A DNA stretch of 46,785 nucleotides from Vicinamibacterales bacterium (GCA_025456345.1 JALOKU010000017.1:1-46785), one strand, 5' to 3'. Shown: positions 31,576 to 40,330, counted from the first letter of the stretch. A program made the numbers and translations. The notes: generated by a model from the letters alone, not told the origin.

Positions 31576-33315
31576 CTACTCGTACGACGGGATGTACGTG
31601 ATCGGCCTTCCCGCGCTGAACGCCGGCGCGAAAATGTCCGTGCGGGCAAACCCGTCCATGTCCCGGCCGACCGGCAGGCCGAAGAAGTACAGGATGGTGG
31701 GCACCACGTCCACGACCGACCCGCGTGTCAGCCGCCCCGGCCTTACGTCGGTGCCGTAGGCGAAGAGGAAGCCGTCCGGTGCCGGCTCGTGGGTGCCGCT
31801 CGGCTCGGGATTGCCGACGGTGCGCTCGAGCAGCCGCTTGCCGACGCTCATCGGCTCCATGCCGAACCCCGACACGACCAGCAGCAGGTCGCCGGGCCGG
31901 AGCGTCGTCATCACGCGCCCCAGCATCTGGTCCACGGCGGCGTAGTGGGCCACCAGGACGCCGCCGTAACGCTGCAATTCCGCGTCGGACACGTCACCGA
32001 ACGCCCCGGGAAGGGTGTACCGGAGGAAGTGATGACCGACCGCGTCCAGACATTCATAGCGCACGGCCTGAAAGCGGCTCGGGTAGCGCTCGTCGAGCGC
32101 GATCGCGATCTGTTCGTGCACCCGGTCGGCGGCGCAGGGGCGCGCGAGCAACTGACCCGCGTCGTCCAGCGGCTTGGGTGGCGAGACCGGGATTGCGCGA
32201 CGCGCCTCTGCCGCCGCCGTCACCGCCGCTGGCGCCGCGTCCCTGGGCCAGATCACCCCGATGTTCTCGACATCGACCACCGACGCGTACCGGCGCTCGA
32301 ACTGGTCCGACACGAGGTAGCCCCTCACGTCGCGAGCCGGCTGGGTTCCCGACCAGTTCACGACGCCCACCGGCACCCCCTGCGCTCCGAGCAGGCTCCA
32401 GACGGGCCGTGCGGCCAGGTCGCGGCTCTCGTGCACCTGCTCGCGGAGAAAGCCATATTCCACCAGCGCGTGGGAGTAACAGTAATCGGGAAGCACCTCG
32501 ATGGCCGCGTCGCTGGCCAGCGGGGTATAGGTAGCCGACGACCGGATGCCGTTCTTGAACGGCAGCTTGCCGGTGGCGACCGCCGTCCAGACCGGCCCCG
32601 GCTGCGTGGGCCTCATCGTGGCCAGGTGCAGCGAGGCGCCGCGCTCGAGCAGGCGCTCGAAATTCGGGAGGCGTCCCTCGACGGCCGCCGGGGCGATCAG
32701 GTCGAGCGACGCGCCCTCGAGCAGGACCATGACGACCCTCGCCCCGCCGGCCTGGCCTGCGGCCCCCGCCGTCATCGCCGGCCATCGGGCCGCCCTCGGC
32801 GCCTCGGCCCCCGGACCGCGGAGCATCAGCGGAACCGCGATCGAGACCATCAAGGCCGCAGCCAGCAGCGCGGCTCCCGGCCTCGAGCTGTGCCGGCCGG
32901 CCCAGCGGTGGCCGAGCGCCAGCCCCACCATGATGGCCGCGCAGATCGTCAGCACGGCCGCACCGCCGGTCATGCGCGCGGCGGCCTCGGAGTCGATGAA
33001 GGGCGCGAGCCCCCGCAGGTTGACCCACGTCAACAGGGCGGCGACGCCGGCGCTTGCCGAACAGAGCCAGACGAGGAACCTGAAGCTAATCCAGCCGGGC
33101 GAAATCACCTCGGTGGCCAGGATCTGCCGCAGGACAATGAGCGCGTAGAAGACGGTGGCGGCGTGGAACCCGTACGACAGGACCAGCGTGACGGTCAGGC
33201 CCGGGATGCCCATCAACGGATAGCCCGGATTGATCTGCAACACGAGAATCGTGAGGTAGAGGGCGAACGCCAGGCCCCCTATCAGCGAGTTCGTGAGCAT
33301 TCGCAGGTATCGCAT
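31576..33315 (-). CDS. Membrane-anchored alkaline-phosphatase-superfamily protein with altered metal sites
   Basis: The 579-residue product has about five N-terminal membrane helices (to ~175) followed by an extracytoplasmic domain related to type I phosphodiesterases/nucleotide pyrophosphatases: VVMVLLEGASLDLI, GRLPNFERLLERGAS, PTQPGPVWTAVATGKLP, a DxxGHH site (CLDAVGHHFLRY), and a C-terminal SGTHEPAPDGFLFAYG. The first metal Asp (usually DGA) reads EGA, and the usual SDHG is SGFG, so two metal-ligand positions are changed and the enzyme may be altered or inactive. Its length and fold otherwise look complete. It could act on lipid- or nucleotide-linked phosphate at the cell surface. It is flanked by heptamer-repeat elements on both sides. 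The name of the family is fairly sure, the activity is not. Confidence 0.78.
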   Translation of the reverse strand: MRYLRMLTNSLIGGLAFALYLTILVLQINPGYPLMGIPGLTVTLVLSYGFHAATVFYALIVLRQILATEVISPGWISFRFLVWLCSASAGVAALLTWVNLRGLAPFIDSEAAARMTGGAAVLTICAAIMVGLALGHRWAGRHSSRPGAALLAAALMVSIAVPLMLRGPGAEAPRAARWPAMTAGAAGQAGGARVVMVLLEGASLDLIAPAAVEGRLPNFERLLERGASLHLATMRPTQPGPVWTAVATGKLPFKNGIRSSATYTPLASDAAIEVLPDYCYSHALVEYGFLREQVHESRDLAARPVWSLLGAQGVPVGVVNWSGTQPARDVRGYLVSDQFERRYASVVDVENIGVIWPRDAAPAAVTAAAEARRAIPVSPPKPLDDAGQLLARPCAADRVHEQIAIALDERYPSRFQAVRYECLDAVGHHFLRYTLPGAFGDVSDAELQRYGGVLVAHYAAVDQMLGRVMTTLRPGDLLLVVSGFGMEPMSVGKRLLERTVGNPEPSGTHEPAPDGFLFAYGTDVRPGRLTRGSVVDVVPTILYFFGLPVGRDMDGFARTDIFAPAFSAGRPITYIPSYE

Positions 33316-33350
33316 CGGTTCCTGGCCGCCTCGCGCTCCATGCTACCCCA

Positions 33351-33460
33351 TAGGGGCTAGGGGCTAGGCGCTCGGGGCTAGTCAGCTGAGCTGTTCAACT
33401 GCCACCAACGCGGCGAGAGCAGCGTCCGACTAGCCCCGAGCGCCTAGTCCCTAGCCCCTA
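33351..33460. repeat. Heptamer-repeat hairpin element with shared core (GGGGCTA type, copy B)
   Basis: Arms of 33 nt (33351-33383 and 33428-33460) are reverse complements with a single mismatch and consist of GGGGCTA/GGCGCTC units. The core carries the sequence GCCACC...GCGTCCGAC (33401-33430) also seen in the elements at 41059 and 44723. It lies between divergent genes, 5 nt upstream of the pyrK -10 box. Confidence 0.85.
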
Positions 33461-33465
33461 GAATG

Positions 33466-33471
33466 TATACT
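33466..33471 (+). promoter_or_regulatory. -10 box of a leaderless pyrK-pyrD transcript
   Basis: TATACT-TCCCCC-ATG: the hexamer ends six bases before the pyrK ATG at 33478. The -35 region would fall in the repeat arm (TAGTCC is the closest). No ribosome site. Confidence 0.5.
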
Positions 33472-33477
33472 TCCCCC

Positions 33478-34293
33478 ATGCCGCCGCTGGACGTCCCGGC
33501 CCTGGTTCTGCGCAATACGCACCTCTCCCCCGACTACAACGTGCTTCACCTCGAGGCCCCGGCCATCGCCGCCGCGAGCCAGCCCGGGCAGTTCGTGATG
33601 ATTCGGACCGCCGCGGGCACCGACCCGCTGCTCAGGCGGCCGTTCTCGGTCTTCGAGGTCCTGCGCGATGCCGCCGGGTCGCCCTCCGGCATCTCGGTCT
33701 TGAGCAAGCGGATCGGCCCCGGCACGGCGCGCCTGTACGACGCCGCCGCTGGAGATCGCCTCCTGGTGCTCGGCCCGCTCGGGAAGCCGTTCTCGCTCGT
33801 GTCGCCGCCGGCTGAGGCCTGGATGGTGGCGGGCGGCGTCGGGCTGGCGCCCTTCGCCACGCTCACCGAGGCGCTCAGGAGCACGGGCGCCCCGGCGCGC
33901 CTGTTCTACGGCGGCCGCACGCGCGCGGATCTGTTCTACCTGGACTGGTTCGCGTCGCGCGGCGTGACGCTGGATCTGGCGACCGAGGATGGTTCGCTCG
34001 GCGCGCATGGCCGGGTCACGGCTCCGCTCGACGACGCGCTCCGCGCGCGCGCGGCCAGCCTCCCGGTGACGCTCTATGCCTGCGGTCCGGAGCCGATGTT
34101 GAAGGCGGTGGCCGGCCTGGCCCGCACCTACGGCCGCTCATCGCAGCTGTCGACCGAGCGGATCATGGGCTGCGGTCTCGGCGGGTGTTACAGCTGTGTC
34201 GTGCGCGTGCGCGAGGCCGGGGGGGCGCCGCACTTCGTGCGCTCGTGCCTGAACGGCCCGGTGTTCAACGGCGACGACCTGGTCTGGGAGTGA
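33478..34293 (+). CDS. pyrK: Dihydroorotate dehydrogenase electron-transfer subunit
   Basis: The product (271 residues) carries FAD and a [2Fe-2S] cluster and passes electrons from class 1B dihydroorotate dehydrogenase to NAD. The FAD domain shows QPGQFVMIR and LLRRPFSVFEV, the pyridine-nucleotide domain shows VAGGVGLAPFATL and YACGPEPML, and the cluster motif CGLGGCYSCVV with a further Cys (RSCLNGPVF) is at the C-terminus. The ATG at 33478 fits the leaderless promoter; an upstream ATG at 33463 would overlap the -10 box. Its stop is next to the pyrD start. Confidence 0.94.
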   Translation: MPPLDVPALVLRNTHLSPDYNVLHLEAPAIAAASQPGQFVMIRTAAGTDPLLRRPFSVFEVLRDAAGSPSGISVLSKRIGPGTARLYDAAAGDRLLVLGPLGKPFSLVSPPAEAWMVAGGVGLAPFATLTEALRSTGAPARLFYGGRTRADLFYLDWFASRGVTLDLATEDGSLGAHGRVTAPLDDALRARAASLPVTLYACGPEPMLKAVAGLARTYGRSSQLSTERIMGCGLGGCYSCVVRVREAGGAPHFVRSCLNGPVFNGDDLVWE

Positions 34294-34295
34294 CG

Positions 34296-35204
34296 GTGGA
34301 TCTCAGCGTCCGCATCGGCTCGCTCGTCCTGAAGAGCCCGCTCATGTCCGCGAGCGGCTGTTTCGGCTACGGCCTCGAGTACGCCGACATCGTCGACCTC
34401 TCCTCGCTGGGCGCGGTCGTGGTGAAGGGCCTCTTCCTGAAGGAGCGCGAGGGCCACCCGCCTCCCCGCATCGTGGAGACGCCCTCGGGCATGCTCAACG
34501 CGATCGGCCTGCAGGGCATCGGCGTGCACCGGTTCGTCCGCGAGAAGATGCCCGAACTGCGGCGCCTCGGCGCGGTCGTCATCGTCAACGTCTGCGGCAG
34601 CTCGATCGACGAGTACGCCGAGGTGACGCGGATCCTGTCCGATTGCGAGGGCGTGGCCGCCATCGAGCTCAACATCTCGTGCCCGAACATCAAGGAAGGC
34701 GGCATCCAGTTCGGCTGCAACCTCGCGAGCACGGGCGAGGTGGTGGCGGCGGTCCGGCGGGCGACGGCGCTGCCCCTCATCCCGAAGCTCACGCCCAATG
34801 TCACCAGCGTCCCGTCCTTCGCGCGCGCGGCCGAGGAGAACGGCGCCGACGCCGTGTCGCTCGTGAACACGTTCCTGGCCATGGTGATCGATCCCGAGAC
34901 GCGCCGGCCGGCGATTTCGAACGGGATGGGCGGCCTGAGCGGCCCGGCCATCCGCCCGATTGCCGTGCGCATGGTGTACGAATGCGCGAAGCAGGTCCGC
35001 ATCCCGGTCATCGGCATGGGCGGCATCAGCAGCGCCCGCGACGTCCTGGAGTTCATGATTGCCGGTGCGACGGCCGTACAGGTGGGCACGGCCAATTTCG
35101 TTGATCCGTTCATCTGGCCCAGGCTCCAGGCGGGGATCGAGGACTACATGACGCGCCACGGGGTGGCCCGGGTGGCGGACCTCGTGGGCACGGTGGACTT
35201 CTGA
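34296..35204 (+). CDS. pyrD: Dihydroorotate dehydrogenase, class 1B catalytic subunit
   Basis: The 302-residue FMN enzyme oxidises dihydroorotate to orotate. Motifs: LVLKSPLMSASGCFGYGLEY, VVVKGLFLKEREGHPPPRI, SGMLNAIGLQGIGV, the active-site Cys in NISCPNIKEGGIQFG (Cys is the class 1 base) and VIGMGGISSARDVLEF with GTANF at the end. Pairing with PyrK identifies class 1B. Two GTG starts are possible: 34290, overlapping the pyrK stop (GTGA), and 34296, which has GGGAG at a good distance; the latter is used here. pyrF follows after 25 nt. Confidence 0.95.
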   Translation: MDLSVRIGSLVLKSPLMSASGCFGYGLEYADIVDLSSLGAVVVKGLFLKEREGHPPPRIVETPSGMLNAIGLQGIGVHRFVREKMPELRRLGAVVIVNVCGSSIDEYAEVTRILSDCEGVAAIELNISCPNIKEGGIQFGCNLASTGEVVAAVRRATALPLIPKLTPNVTSVPSFARAAEENGADAVSLVNTFLAMVIDPETRRPAISNGMGGLSGPAIRPIAVRMVYECAKQVRIPVIGMGGISSARDVLEFMIAGATAVQVGTANFVDPFIWPRLQAGIEDYMTRHGVARVADLVGTVDF

Positions 35205-35229
35205 TGCGGCATGAGGCGAGGGTCGACAG

Positions 35230-35961
35230 ATGGCGTCAGTGAATCCCGTAATCGTCGCGCTCGATGTCGATAGCCCGGCGAAGGCGCTCGCGCTGGCCGG
35301 CACGCTGCGCGGCGCGGTGGGCGCCGTCAAGGTCGGCAGCCAGTTGTTCACCGCGGCCGGCCCCGACATCGTGAGGCGGCTCACCGAGGCCGGCCACCGG
35401 GTGTTCCTTGACCTGAAGTATCACGACATCCCCAACACGGTGGCGAGCGCGGCGGCCGAGGCCGCCAAGCTCGGGGCCTGGATCATCGACGTCCACGCCA
35501 GCGGCGGCCTCGCCATGATGAAGGCGGCGCGGGAGGCGGCCCACGCGAGCGCCGCGAAGGCCGGCGTGCCGCCCCCGCTTATCATCGCCATCACGGTCCT
35601 CACCAGCTTCGACCAGAACACGCTGGGCTCGATAGGAGTCCCGCGCCAGGTCATCGAGCAGGTCGACGCGCTGGCCTGGCTCGCCCAGGAAGCCGGCGCT
35701 GACGGCGTGGTGGCGTCGCCCCAGGAAGTGGGACGCCTCCGCGCAGCCAGAGGCGACCGCTTCGTGCTGATCACGCCGGGCATCCGTCCCGCCGATCCAC
35801 CAGGCGCGGCACCCAGGCCGAGAGACGATCAGGCCAGAACGATGACGCCGGCAGAAGCGGTCGCGGCCGGCGCGAACTACATCGTGGTGGGCAGGCCGAT
35901 CATCGCCGCGCCCGACCCGCGCGCCGCGGCCGAGCAGATTGCCGCCGCCGCGGGCGCCTGA
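35230..35961 (+). CDS. pyrF: Orotidine 5'-phosphate decarboxylase
   Basis: The 243-residue TIM-barrel enzyme performs the last step of UMP synthesis. The catalytic Lys-Asp motif DLKYHDIPNTV is intact, with VIVALDVDSPAKAL at the start, VGSQLFTAAGP, and GANYIVVGRPIIAA as the C-terminal phosphate site. An insertion of about ten residues (ADPPGAAPRPRDDQ) precedes the last loop and is normal for this subfamily. With pyrK and pyrD it makes a plus-strand unit, separate from the pyrR-B-C operon 4 kb away. Confidence 0.95.
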   Translation: MASVNPVIVALDVDSPAKALALAGTLRGAVGAVKVGSQLFTAAGPDIVRRLTEAGHRVFLDLKYHDIPNTVASAAAEAAKLGAWIIDVHASGGLAMMKAAREAAHASAAKAGVPPPLIIAITVLTSFDQNTLGSIGVPRQVIEQVDALAWLAQEAGADGVVASPQEVGRLRAARGDRFVLITPGIRPADPPGAAPRPRDDQARTMTPAEAVAAGANYIVVGRPIIAAPDPRAAAEQIAAAAGA

Positions 35962-35973
35962 CCGCCCGCGGCA

Positions 35974-35979
35974 TACAAT
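35974..35979 (+). promoter_or_regulatory. -10 box of a leaderless methyltransferase transcript
   Basis: TACAAT-ACGCGT-GTG: the hexamer ends six bases before the GTG at 35986, the same spacing as at pyrK and the GT2 gene. No ribosome site and no clear -35. Confidence 0.45.
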
Positions 35980-35985
35980 ACGCGT

Positions 35986-36735
35986 GTGGATCGACTGCTT
36001 GAAGCCACCGCGCGCGCCGAGCGCGATCATTTCTGGTTCCGCGGCTTCCGCCGTTTCGTGTCGCCGATGCTGGACCGCGCGTCCGCGGGCCGGCGGGATC
36101 TTCGCCTGCTCGACTGCGGGTGCGGCACCGGCACCAACCTGCGCGTGCTGCTCGAGCCGTATGGCAGGGCCTGGGGATTCGACCTCACGTGGACCGGCCT
36201 GCAGTTCGCCCGCGGTTCCGGCGTCACGCGCGTGGCGCAGGCCAGCGCCGCGGCGATCCCGTATCCCTCGGCGGCATTCGACATCGTCACGTCATTCGAC
36301 GTCCTCTACTGCCTGCCCGACGGAATCGAGCGGGAGGCGATTCGGGAAATGTGGCGGGTCCTCAGGCCGGGCGGCGCCGCGATCATCAACGTTGCCGCGA
36401 TGGAGATCCTGCGCGGCAATCACTCGGTGCTCTCGGCGGAGTTGAGGCGCTACAGCCGCGCCAGCCTGCGCGAGCGGCTCGAGCGCGCGGGGTTCGGCGT
36501 CGAGCGGATGACCTACACGAACGCGGCGATCTTCCCGGTCATGCTCGCCGTGCGGGGCGTGCAGCGGATGACGGGGCTGGCCGGGGAACACGAGGCGGGG
36601 GCCGAAATCACCGTGCCCCCCGCGCCGATCAACGCCGCGCTCGGCGCGCTGCTCGCGGTCGAGGCGGGCGTCGTGCGGGCCTTGCCGATGCCCTTCGGGA
36701 GTTCGCTTCTCTGCCTGGCTAGGAAGCCGGCTTGA
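35986..36735 (+). CDS. Class I SAM-dependent methyltransferase
   Basis: The 249-residue product has the Rossmann SAM motif LRLLDCGCGTGTNLRVL, then WGFDLTWTGLQFARG, an acidic/hydrophobic post-II segment FDIVTSFDVLYCLPD and the post-III WRVLRPGGAAIINVAAME, typical of Methyltransf_11 proteins. It ends in hydrophobic segments that may touch the membrane. The substrate cannot be read from sequence; similar proteins modify lipids, sugars or quinones. It follows pyrF by 24 nt but seems to have its own leaderless promoter. Its 3' end overlaps the convergent membrane protein gene by 17 nt. Confidence 0.87.
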   Translation: MDRLLEATARAERDHFWFRGFRRFVSPMLDRASAGRRDLRLLDCGCGTGTNLRVLLEPYGRAWGFDLTWTGLQFARGSGVTRVAQASAAAIPYPSAAFDIVTSFDVLYCLPDGIEREAIREMWRVLRPGGAAIINVAAMEILRGNHSVLSAELRRYSRASLRERLERAGFGVERMTYTNAAIFPVMLAVRGVQRMTGLAGEHEAGAEITVPPAPINAALGALLAVEAGVVRALPMPFGSSLLCLARKPA

Positions 36736-39067
36736 GTGTCACCAGGTAGATGCGGAGGCCGAGCGCGCGTTGGTCAGCGCCCTGGCCCCGGTCGGCAGGC
36801 CTGAAGAACTGGTCTGTTTCGATCGTGATGGCGCCGCCAGACGACGTGAGCGCCGCCGCCGGCACGCGGAACGACCACGCGAAGTCGTTGCCGGCCTCGG
36901 CGCTCAACAACTGGGCGCTGCCGGCCGACGCGCGCACGCGAGACGGCCGATCGAAGTAGCGCCGGGGGGACTCCCCCACGATCTGCAGTTCGACGTCGCG
37001 ATCGGTGACCGAGCTGCGCACCACCGCCTTCTGACTGGCCCAGCGCCAGGAGACGCCCTGGAGAGGCGCGTACTCGGGTTCCTGCCAGCCGTCGGCGAAG
37101 CCCAGCATTGGCGTGTCGGGGGCCTGCAGGTCGAACTGGTCAATCGCGATGACACCCGCGTTCGCGCCGTCGTTCGCGGTGGCCTGGATCTCGAGCGCGC
37201 ACCAGCGCTCGGCGCTTGTGAGTGTGCCGGGCGCGAGCGGGATGAACCTCAGGAACGACGGCTCCGACGGCGCCACGGTCCAGCGCTCGATTTCACGGCC
37301 GTCGATGCGCACGGTCACGAGGGCCTCGGGACCGGATCCGCTTCCGAGGTGGCGCCCTCCGATCATCATCGTCGCCGCGCCGTCCCGCGGCCGTATCCAC
37401 GCGCGGATCGGGCCTCTGCCGAGTCCTGTGCCGTCGGCCCGCGCCACGCCGGCAGTCTCTGGCGTCAGGTGCCACCCTTCCCCGGCAAACCATCCCGGCT
37501 CGTTGATGACGACCCAGCGCAGGACGTTCGGGCGGATGCCGCCCAGGTACACCCGGCTGGAGAACGGCCACGCGTACTCGGCGCGGAGGATCCGCGACCG
37601 CGGATCCACCAGCGCCAGATCCGTCCGCCGCGGATCCGCGAGGAACCATACGGGGCCGCGCGCGCCGGCCCGCCACCGCTTCACCAGTTCGAGCCATTCG
37701 TGCTTCGGCGGCGCAGCCAGCGCCGTCGCGCGGCCGATTCCGTCGGCTTCCACCGGCCGCGCGAACGGGTGGTGCATGCCGACGCTCATGCCGCCGTCGG
37801 TGTCGGCATCCTTCCTGATCTCGGCAAGAGCGCGCGAGACGGGCCCGCCGGCGCGGGCATAGCTCGCCGTGACCGGCGTTGTCGTCACCCCGAGCGTGAC
37901 CGCGAGCATCGCGGCGAATGTCAACCCGCCCAACGGCGACGGCGCGTAGAGTCCCCGGGTCGAGAGGTACGCCACGGCCGGCACGAGCGGCAGCGCATAC
38001 CGCGTGGTCACGGTTTCCTGGAAGAGCAGGTGAAAGACCGCGTAGGGCACGAACGCGACGATGATCGCCAGCAGCGCGCGCCGGCCGCGCCAGAGCAGGA
38101 CCGCGGCGCCAATCGCCGCAGGCAGTACGACGAACCATCCGGCGCCGGCCCAATGGCGGATGAACGTCTCGTAGAGCGCGAACGCCAGCTCGCGAACCGT
38201 GAAGCCGTTGGCCAGCAGGTCCACGCCCGACCAGTCTTCGCCCGCCTGCGCGCTGAACGCGGCGTAGTACGCGCCCGGACCTCCGCTTGCGATGACCAGC
38301 GGGACGAACCACAGCAGCGTGCCCGCGGCCAGCCAGAAGAGACCGCCGACGAGCGCCCCGGCGGCCCCTCGCCCCGCGCGATCGGCAATCGCCAGGACGA
38401 GCAGCGGCAGCGTCAGCCAGGCGGCCTGCGATCGGAACCCGATGGCCACCGCCGACACGAAGGCCCCGAGCAGGATGAGCCGGCCCGACTGGATCGCTGC
38501 CGGAGACGATGGCGACTCGCCAGCGGCCGAAACCGAACGCTGCCGGACGATCGCCGTCAGAAGAATCGCCTGCGCGGCGAGCGAGACCGCCAGGCCCGCG
38601 GTGTCGCTCATCGGCCGGGACGCCGTCATCCAGAAGAGCGGCGCCATCATCGTGAGGGCCGTCGCCACAGCCGGGCGTCCGAGCCACTCGCCCACCCGCA
38701 GCTGGTGGAGGCGCGCCGGGGGGTGCGCCAGGCCGCCGTCCAGCGCGTCGAGCGCGCCAAACAGCCGGAGCAGCGCGAACGCCGACAGCGCCCCGAACAG
38801 CGCTCCCCAGACGGCGAGTGCGGGAGGCTCGCTCAACACCACGTTGGCGGCTTTCCCCAGCGCCATGTACAGCGGATAGCCCGGCGGGTGAGGCCGGTGC
38901 CGGCCGGGATCGAAGTCCCGCAACCCGAGCGCGAAGTTGACCGAGTCCACGTCTTCGAGGGTGGACGCGAGAAACGGCAGATGGCCGAGGAGGAAGACGA
39001 GCGCCAGGACACCCGCGATCCACCAGGCCCGCGAACCTCGCCTGACCGGCGCGAGCGGGTCGGTCAC
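36719..39067 (-). CDS. Large polytopic membrane protein, GT39/DUF2723-like mannosyltransferase fold
   Basis: The 782-residue product has about ten or more membrane helices in the first ~450 residues. The first luminal loop has acidic residues (STLEDVDSVNFALGLRDFD) followed by RPHPPGYPLYMALGKAAN, as in polyprenol-phosphate-sugar-dependent glycosyltransferases of the PMT/ArnT/DUF2723 group. The rest is a large soluble beta-rich region ending ALGLRIYLVTLKPAS. It probably transfers a sugar from a lipid carrier on the periplasmic face; the acceptor is unknown. The GTG at 39067 is 8 nt after the larE stop; the open frame upstream to 39373 is a shadow of larE. It is the third gene of the LysW-like-LarE unit. 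Confidence 0.75.
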   Translation of the reverse strand: MTDPLAPVRRGSRAWWIAGVLALVFLLGHLPFLASTLEDVDSVNFALGLRDFDPGRHRPHPPGYPLYMALGKAANVVLSEPPALAVWGALFGALSAFALLRLFGALDALDGGLAHPPARLHQLRVGEWLGRPAVATALTMMAPLFWMTASRPMSDTAGLAVSLAAQAILLTAIVRQRSVSAAGESPSSPAAIQSGRLILLGAFVSAVAIGFRSQAAWLTLPLLVLAIADRAGRGAAGALVGGLFWLAAGTLLWFVPLVIASGGPGAYYAAFSAQAGEDWSGVDLLANGFTVRELAFALYETFIRHWAGAGWFVVLPAAIGAAVLLWRGRRALLAIIVAFVPYAVFHLLFQETVTTRYALPLVPAVAYLSTRGLYAPSPLGGLTFAAMLAVTLGVTTTPVTASYARAGGPVSRALAEIRKDADTDGGMSVGMHHPFARPVEADGIGRATALAAPPKHEWLELVKRWRAGARGPVWFLADPRRTDLALVDPRSRILRAEYAWPFSSRVYLGGIRPNVLRWVVINEPGWFAGEGWHLTPETAGVARADGTGLGRGPIRAWIRPRDGAATMMIGGRHLGSGSGPEALVTVRIDGREIERWTVAPSEPSFLRFIPLAPGTLTSAERWCALEIQATANDGANAGVIAIDQFDLQAPDTPMLGFADGWQEPEYAPLQGVSWRWASQKAVVRSSVTDRDVELQIVGESPRRYFDRPSRVRASAGSAQLLSAEAGNDFAWSFRVPAAALTSSGGAITIETDQFFRPADRGQGADQRALGLRIYLVTLKPAS

Positions 39068-39075
39068 CGCAGGCC

Positions 39076-39936
39076 TCACACCGGCTGCAGGCGAACGCCT
39101 TCGTTGAGGCTGCCCATCCTGTAGCCCTGCAGATCGAGCGTGATGTAGCGGTAGCCGACGGCCTTGAGGCCGCCGACAATGGCGTCGCGCGTCGCCGGCT
39201 CGAGGGCCCTGGCCATTTCGCCGGGCCCGAGCTCTACGCGGGCCACCTCCCCGTGGTGGCGGACCCGGCAGACACGGAACCCGAGAGCGAGGAGCGCGTC
39301 CTCGGCTCGCTCGATCATGGCGAGCTTCTCGGCCGTCACTTCCGAATGGTACGGAATGCGCGACGACAGGCACGCCGAGGCCGGCTCATCCCACGTGGGC
39401 AGCCCGGCGCGGCGCGAGAGCTCGCGAATCTCCGCCTTGGTGAGGCCGGCATCATCGAGCGGGCTGCGCACGCCAAGCTCCCGGGCGGCCTTGCGCCCGG
39501 GCCGGTAGTCGCCGCGGTCGTCCGCGTTCGCGCCATCGAGCACGGCGGCGATGCCGCGCGCCTGCGCGAGCGCGTTCAGCTGCGTGAAGAGCTCCTGCTT
39601 GCAGTAGTAGCAGCGATCCGGATCGTTGGCGCGGTACTCGGGCTTCTCCATCTCGCCGGTCACGATAAACTCGTGGTGGAGGGCGTACTCGCCGGCCAGG
39701 CGCTCTGCGATCGCACGGTGCCGGGACGGATAGCTGGGGCTGTCGGCGGTGATGCAGTGCGCCGCGCCGCCCAGCACCGACGTGGCCGCCCAGGCGAGGT
39801 AGGCGCTGTCGGTGCCGCCGCTGAACGCCACGATGACCGAGCCCAGTCCGGCGAGCTCCCGGCGCAGGTGCGCGTCTTTCTCAAGCAGCCGGGCTTCGTC
39901 AGCGGGCGTCATCGCGGGCGCGGACGTGGTGGTCAC
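39076..39936 (-). CDS. larE: LarE-like ATP-dependent sulfur transferase (three-cysteine type)
   Basis: The 286-residue product has the PP-loop SGGTDS (39-44) in IVAFSGGTDSAYLAW, then CYYC at 109-112 and ASACLSSRIPY with Cys189. LarE adenylates and sulfurates the pyridinium precursor of the nickel-pincer nucleotide cofactor. Forms with a single Cys lose their own sulfur, while forms with three Cys, as here, are known to hold a [4Fe-4S] cluster and can turn over. No larB, larC or lactate racemase gene is nearby. The start is a GTG overlapping the stop of the LysW-like gene (GTGA), so the pair is coupled. A related PP-loop function is possible. Confidence 0.87.
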   Translation of the reverse strand: MTTTSAPAMTPADEARLLEKDAHLRRELAGLGSVIVAFSGGTDSAYLAWAATSVLGGAAHCITADSPSYPSRHRAIAERLAGEYALHHEFIVTGEMEKPEYRANDPDRCYYCKQELFTQLNALAQARGIAAVLDGANADDRGDYRPGRKAARELGVRSPLDDAGLTKAEIRELSRRAGLPTWDEPASACLSSRIPYHSEVTAEKLAMIERAEDALLALGFRVCRVRHHGEVARVELGPGEMARALEPATRDAIVGGLKAVGYRYITLDLQGYRMGSLNEGVRLQPV

Positions 39937-40151
39937 TCGTCGTCGTCCTCTTCGGCCTCTTCCTCGTCGGACTCGAGATCCTCCTCTTCGTCCTCCTCGT
40001 CCTCGTCGTCGGAGGCGACCTCGAATTCGATGGGGTTGAGGCCGATGATTTCGAGCGTCACCCCGCAGTTGTCGCAATCGAGGGTGTCGCCCCGGTCCAC
40101 GTCGTACTCGTCAATGTCGATCTCGAACTCACACTCAGGGCAGATTGCCAT
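39933..40151 (-). CDS. LysW-like zinc-ribbon protein with very acidic tail
   Basis: The 72-residue product has a zinc ribbon with CPEC (4-7) and CDNC (26-29) and the sequence around LEIIGLNPIEFEV seen in LysW amino-group carrier proteins. After residue ~46 it is almost entirely Asp/Glu, ending DDDE, longer than the short EDWGE-type tail of LysW. LysW carries lysine or ornithine precursors attached to its C-terminal Glu; here no LysX/ArgX partner is close and the coupled gene is larE. It starts with an AGGAGG site 4 nt before the ATG. The role is uncertain: amino-group carrier, or a small partner of the LarE-like enzyme. Confidence 0.82.
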   Translation of the reverse strand: MAICPECEFEIDIDEYDVDRGDTLDCDNCGVTLEIIGLNPIEFEVASDDEDEEDEEEDLESDEEEAEEDDDE

Positions 40152-40265
40152 ACCGCCTCCTCAACGGGCCGCGCGCGGACCGGCCGCGCGCCGCAGGCCC
40201 GGGGCCTTCCCGGCGGCGTTCGCGTAAATGATGACACGCCGACGGTTGTCGCGACGGGAGCCTGG

Positions 40266-40295
40266 ATTATAACGACAAGCCAATCCGGGCTGCAA
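40266..40295 (-). promoter_or_regulatory. Sigma70-type promoter of the LysW-like/LarE operon
   Basis: Minus strand TTGCAG (40295-40290) and a perfect TATAAT (40271-40266) separated by 18 nt. Transcription would begin near 40259, leaving a ~108-nt leader before the ATG at 40151. Confidence 0.55.
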
Positions 40296-40330
40296 CGAAT
40301 CGGGCTAAGGTTCCGGCGCGCTCAATCCGA

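Noticed and set aside
36770-39124. 784-codon plus-strand frame opposite the large membrane protein
   Set aside because: Highly charged Arg/Glu/His sequence without hydrophobic core; antisense of a protein with clear membrane helices.
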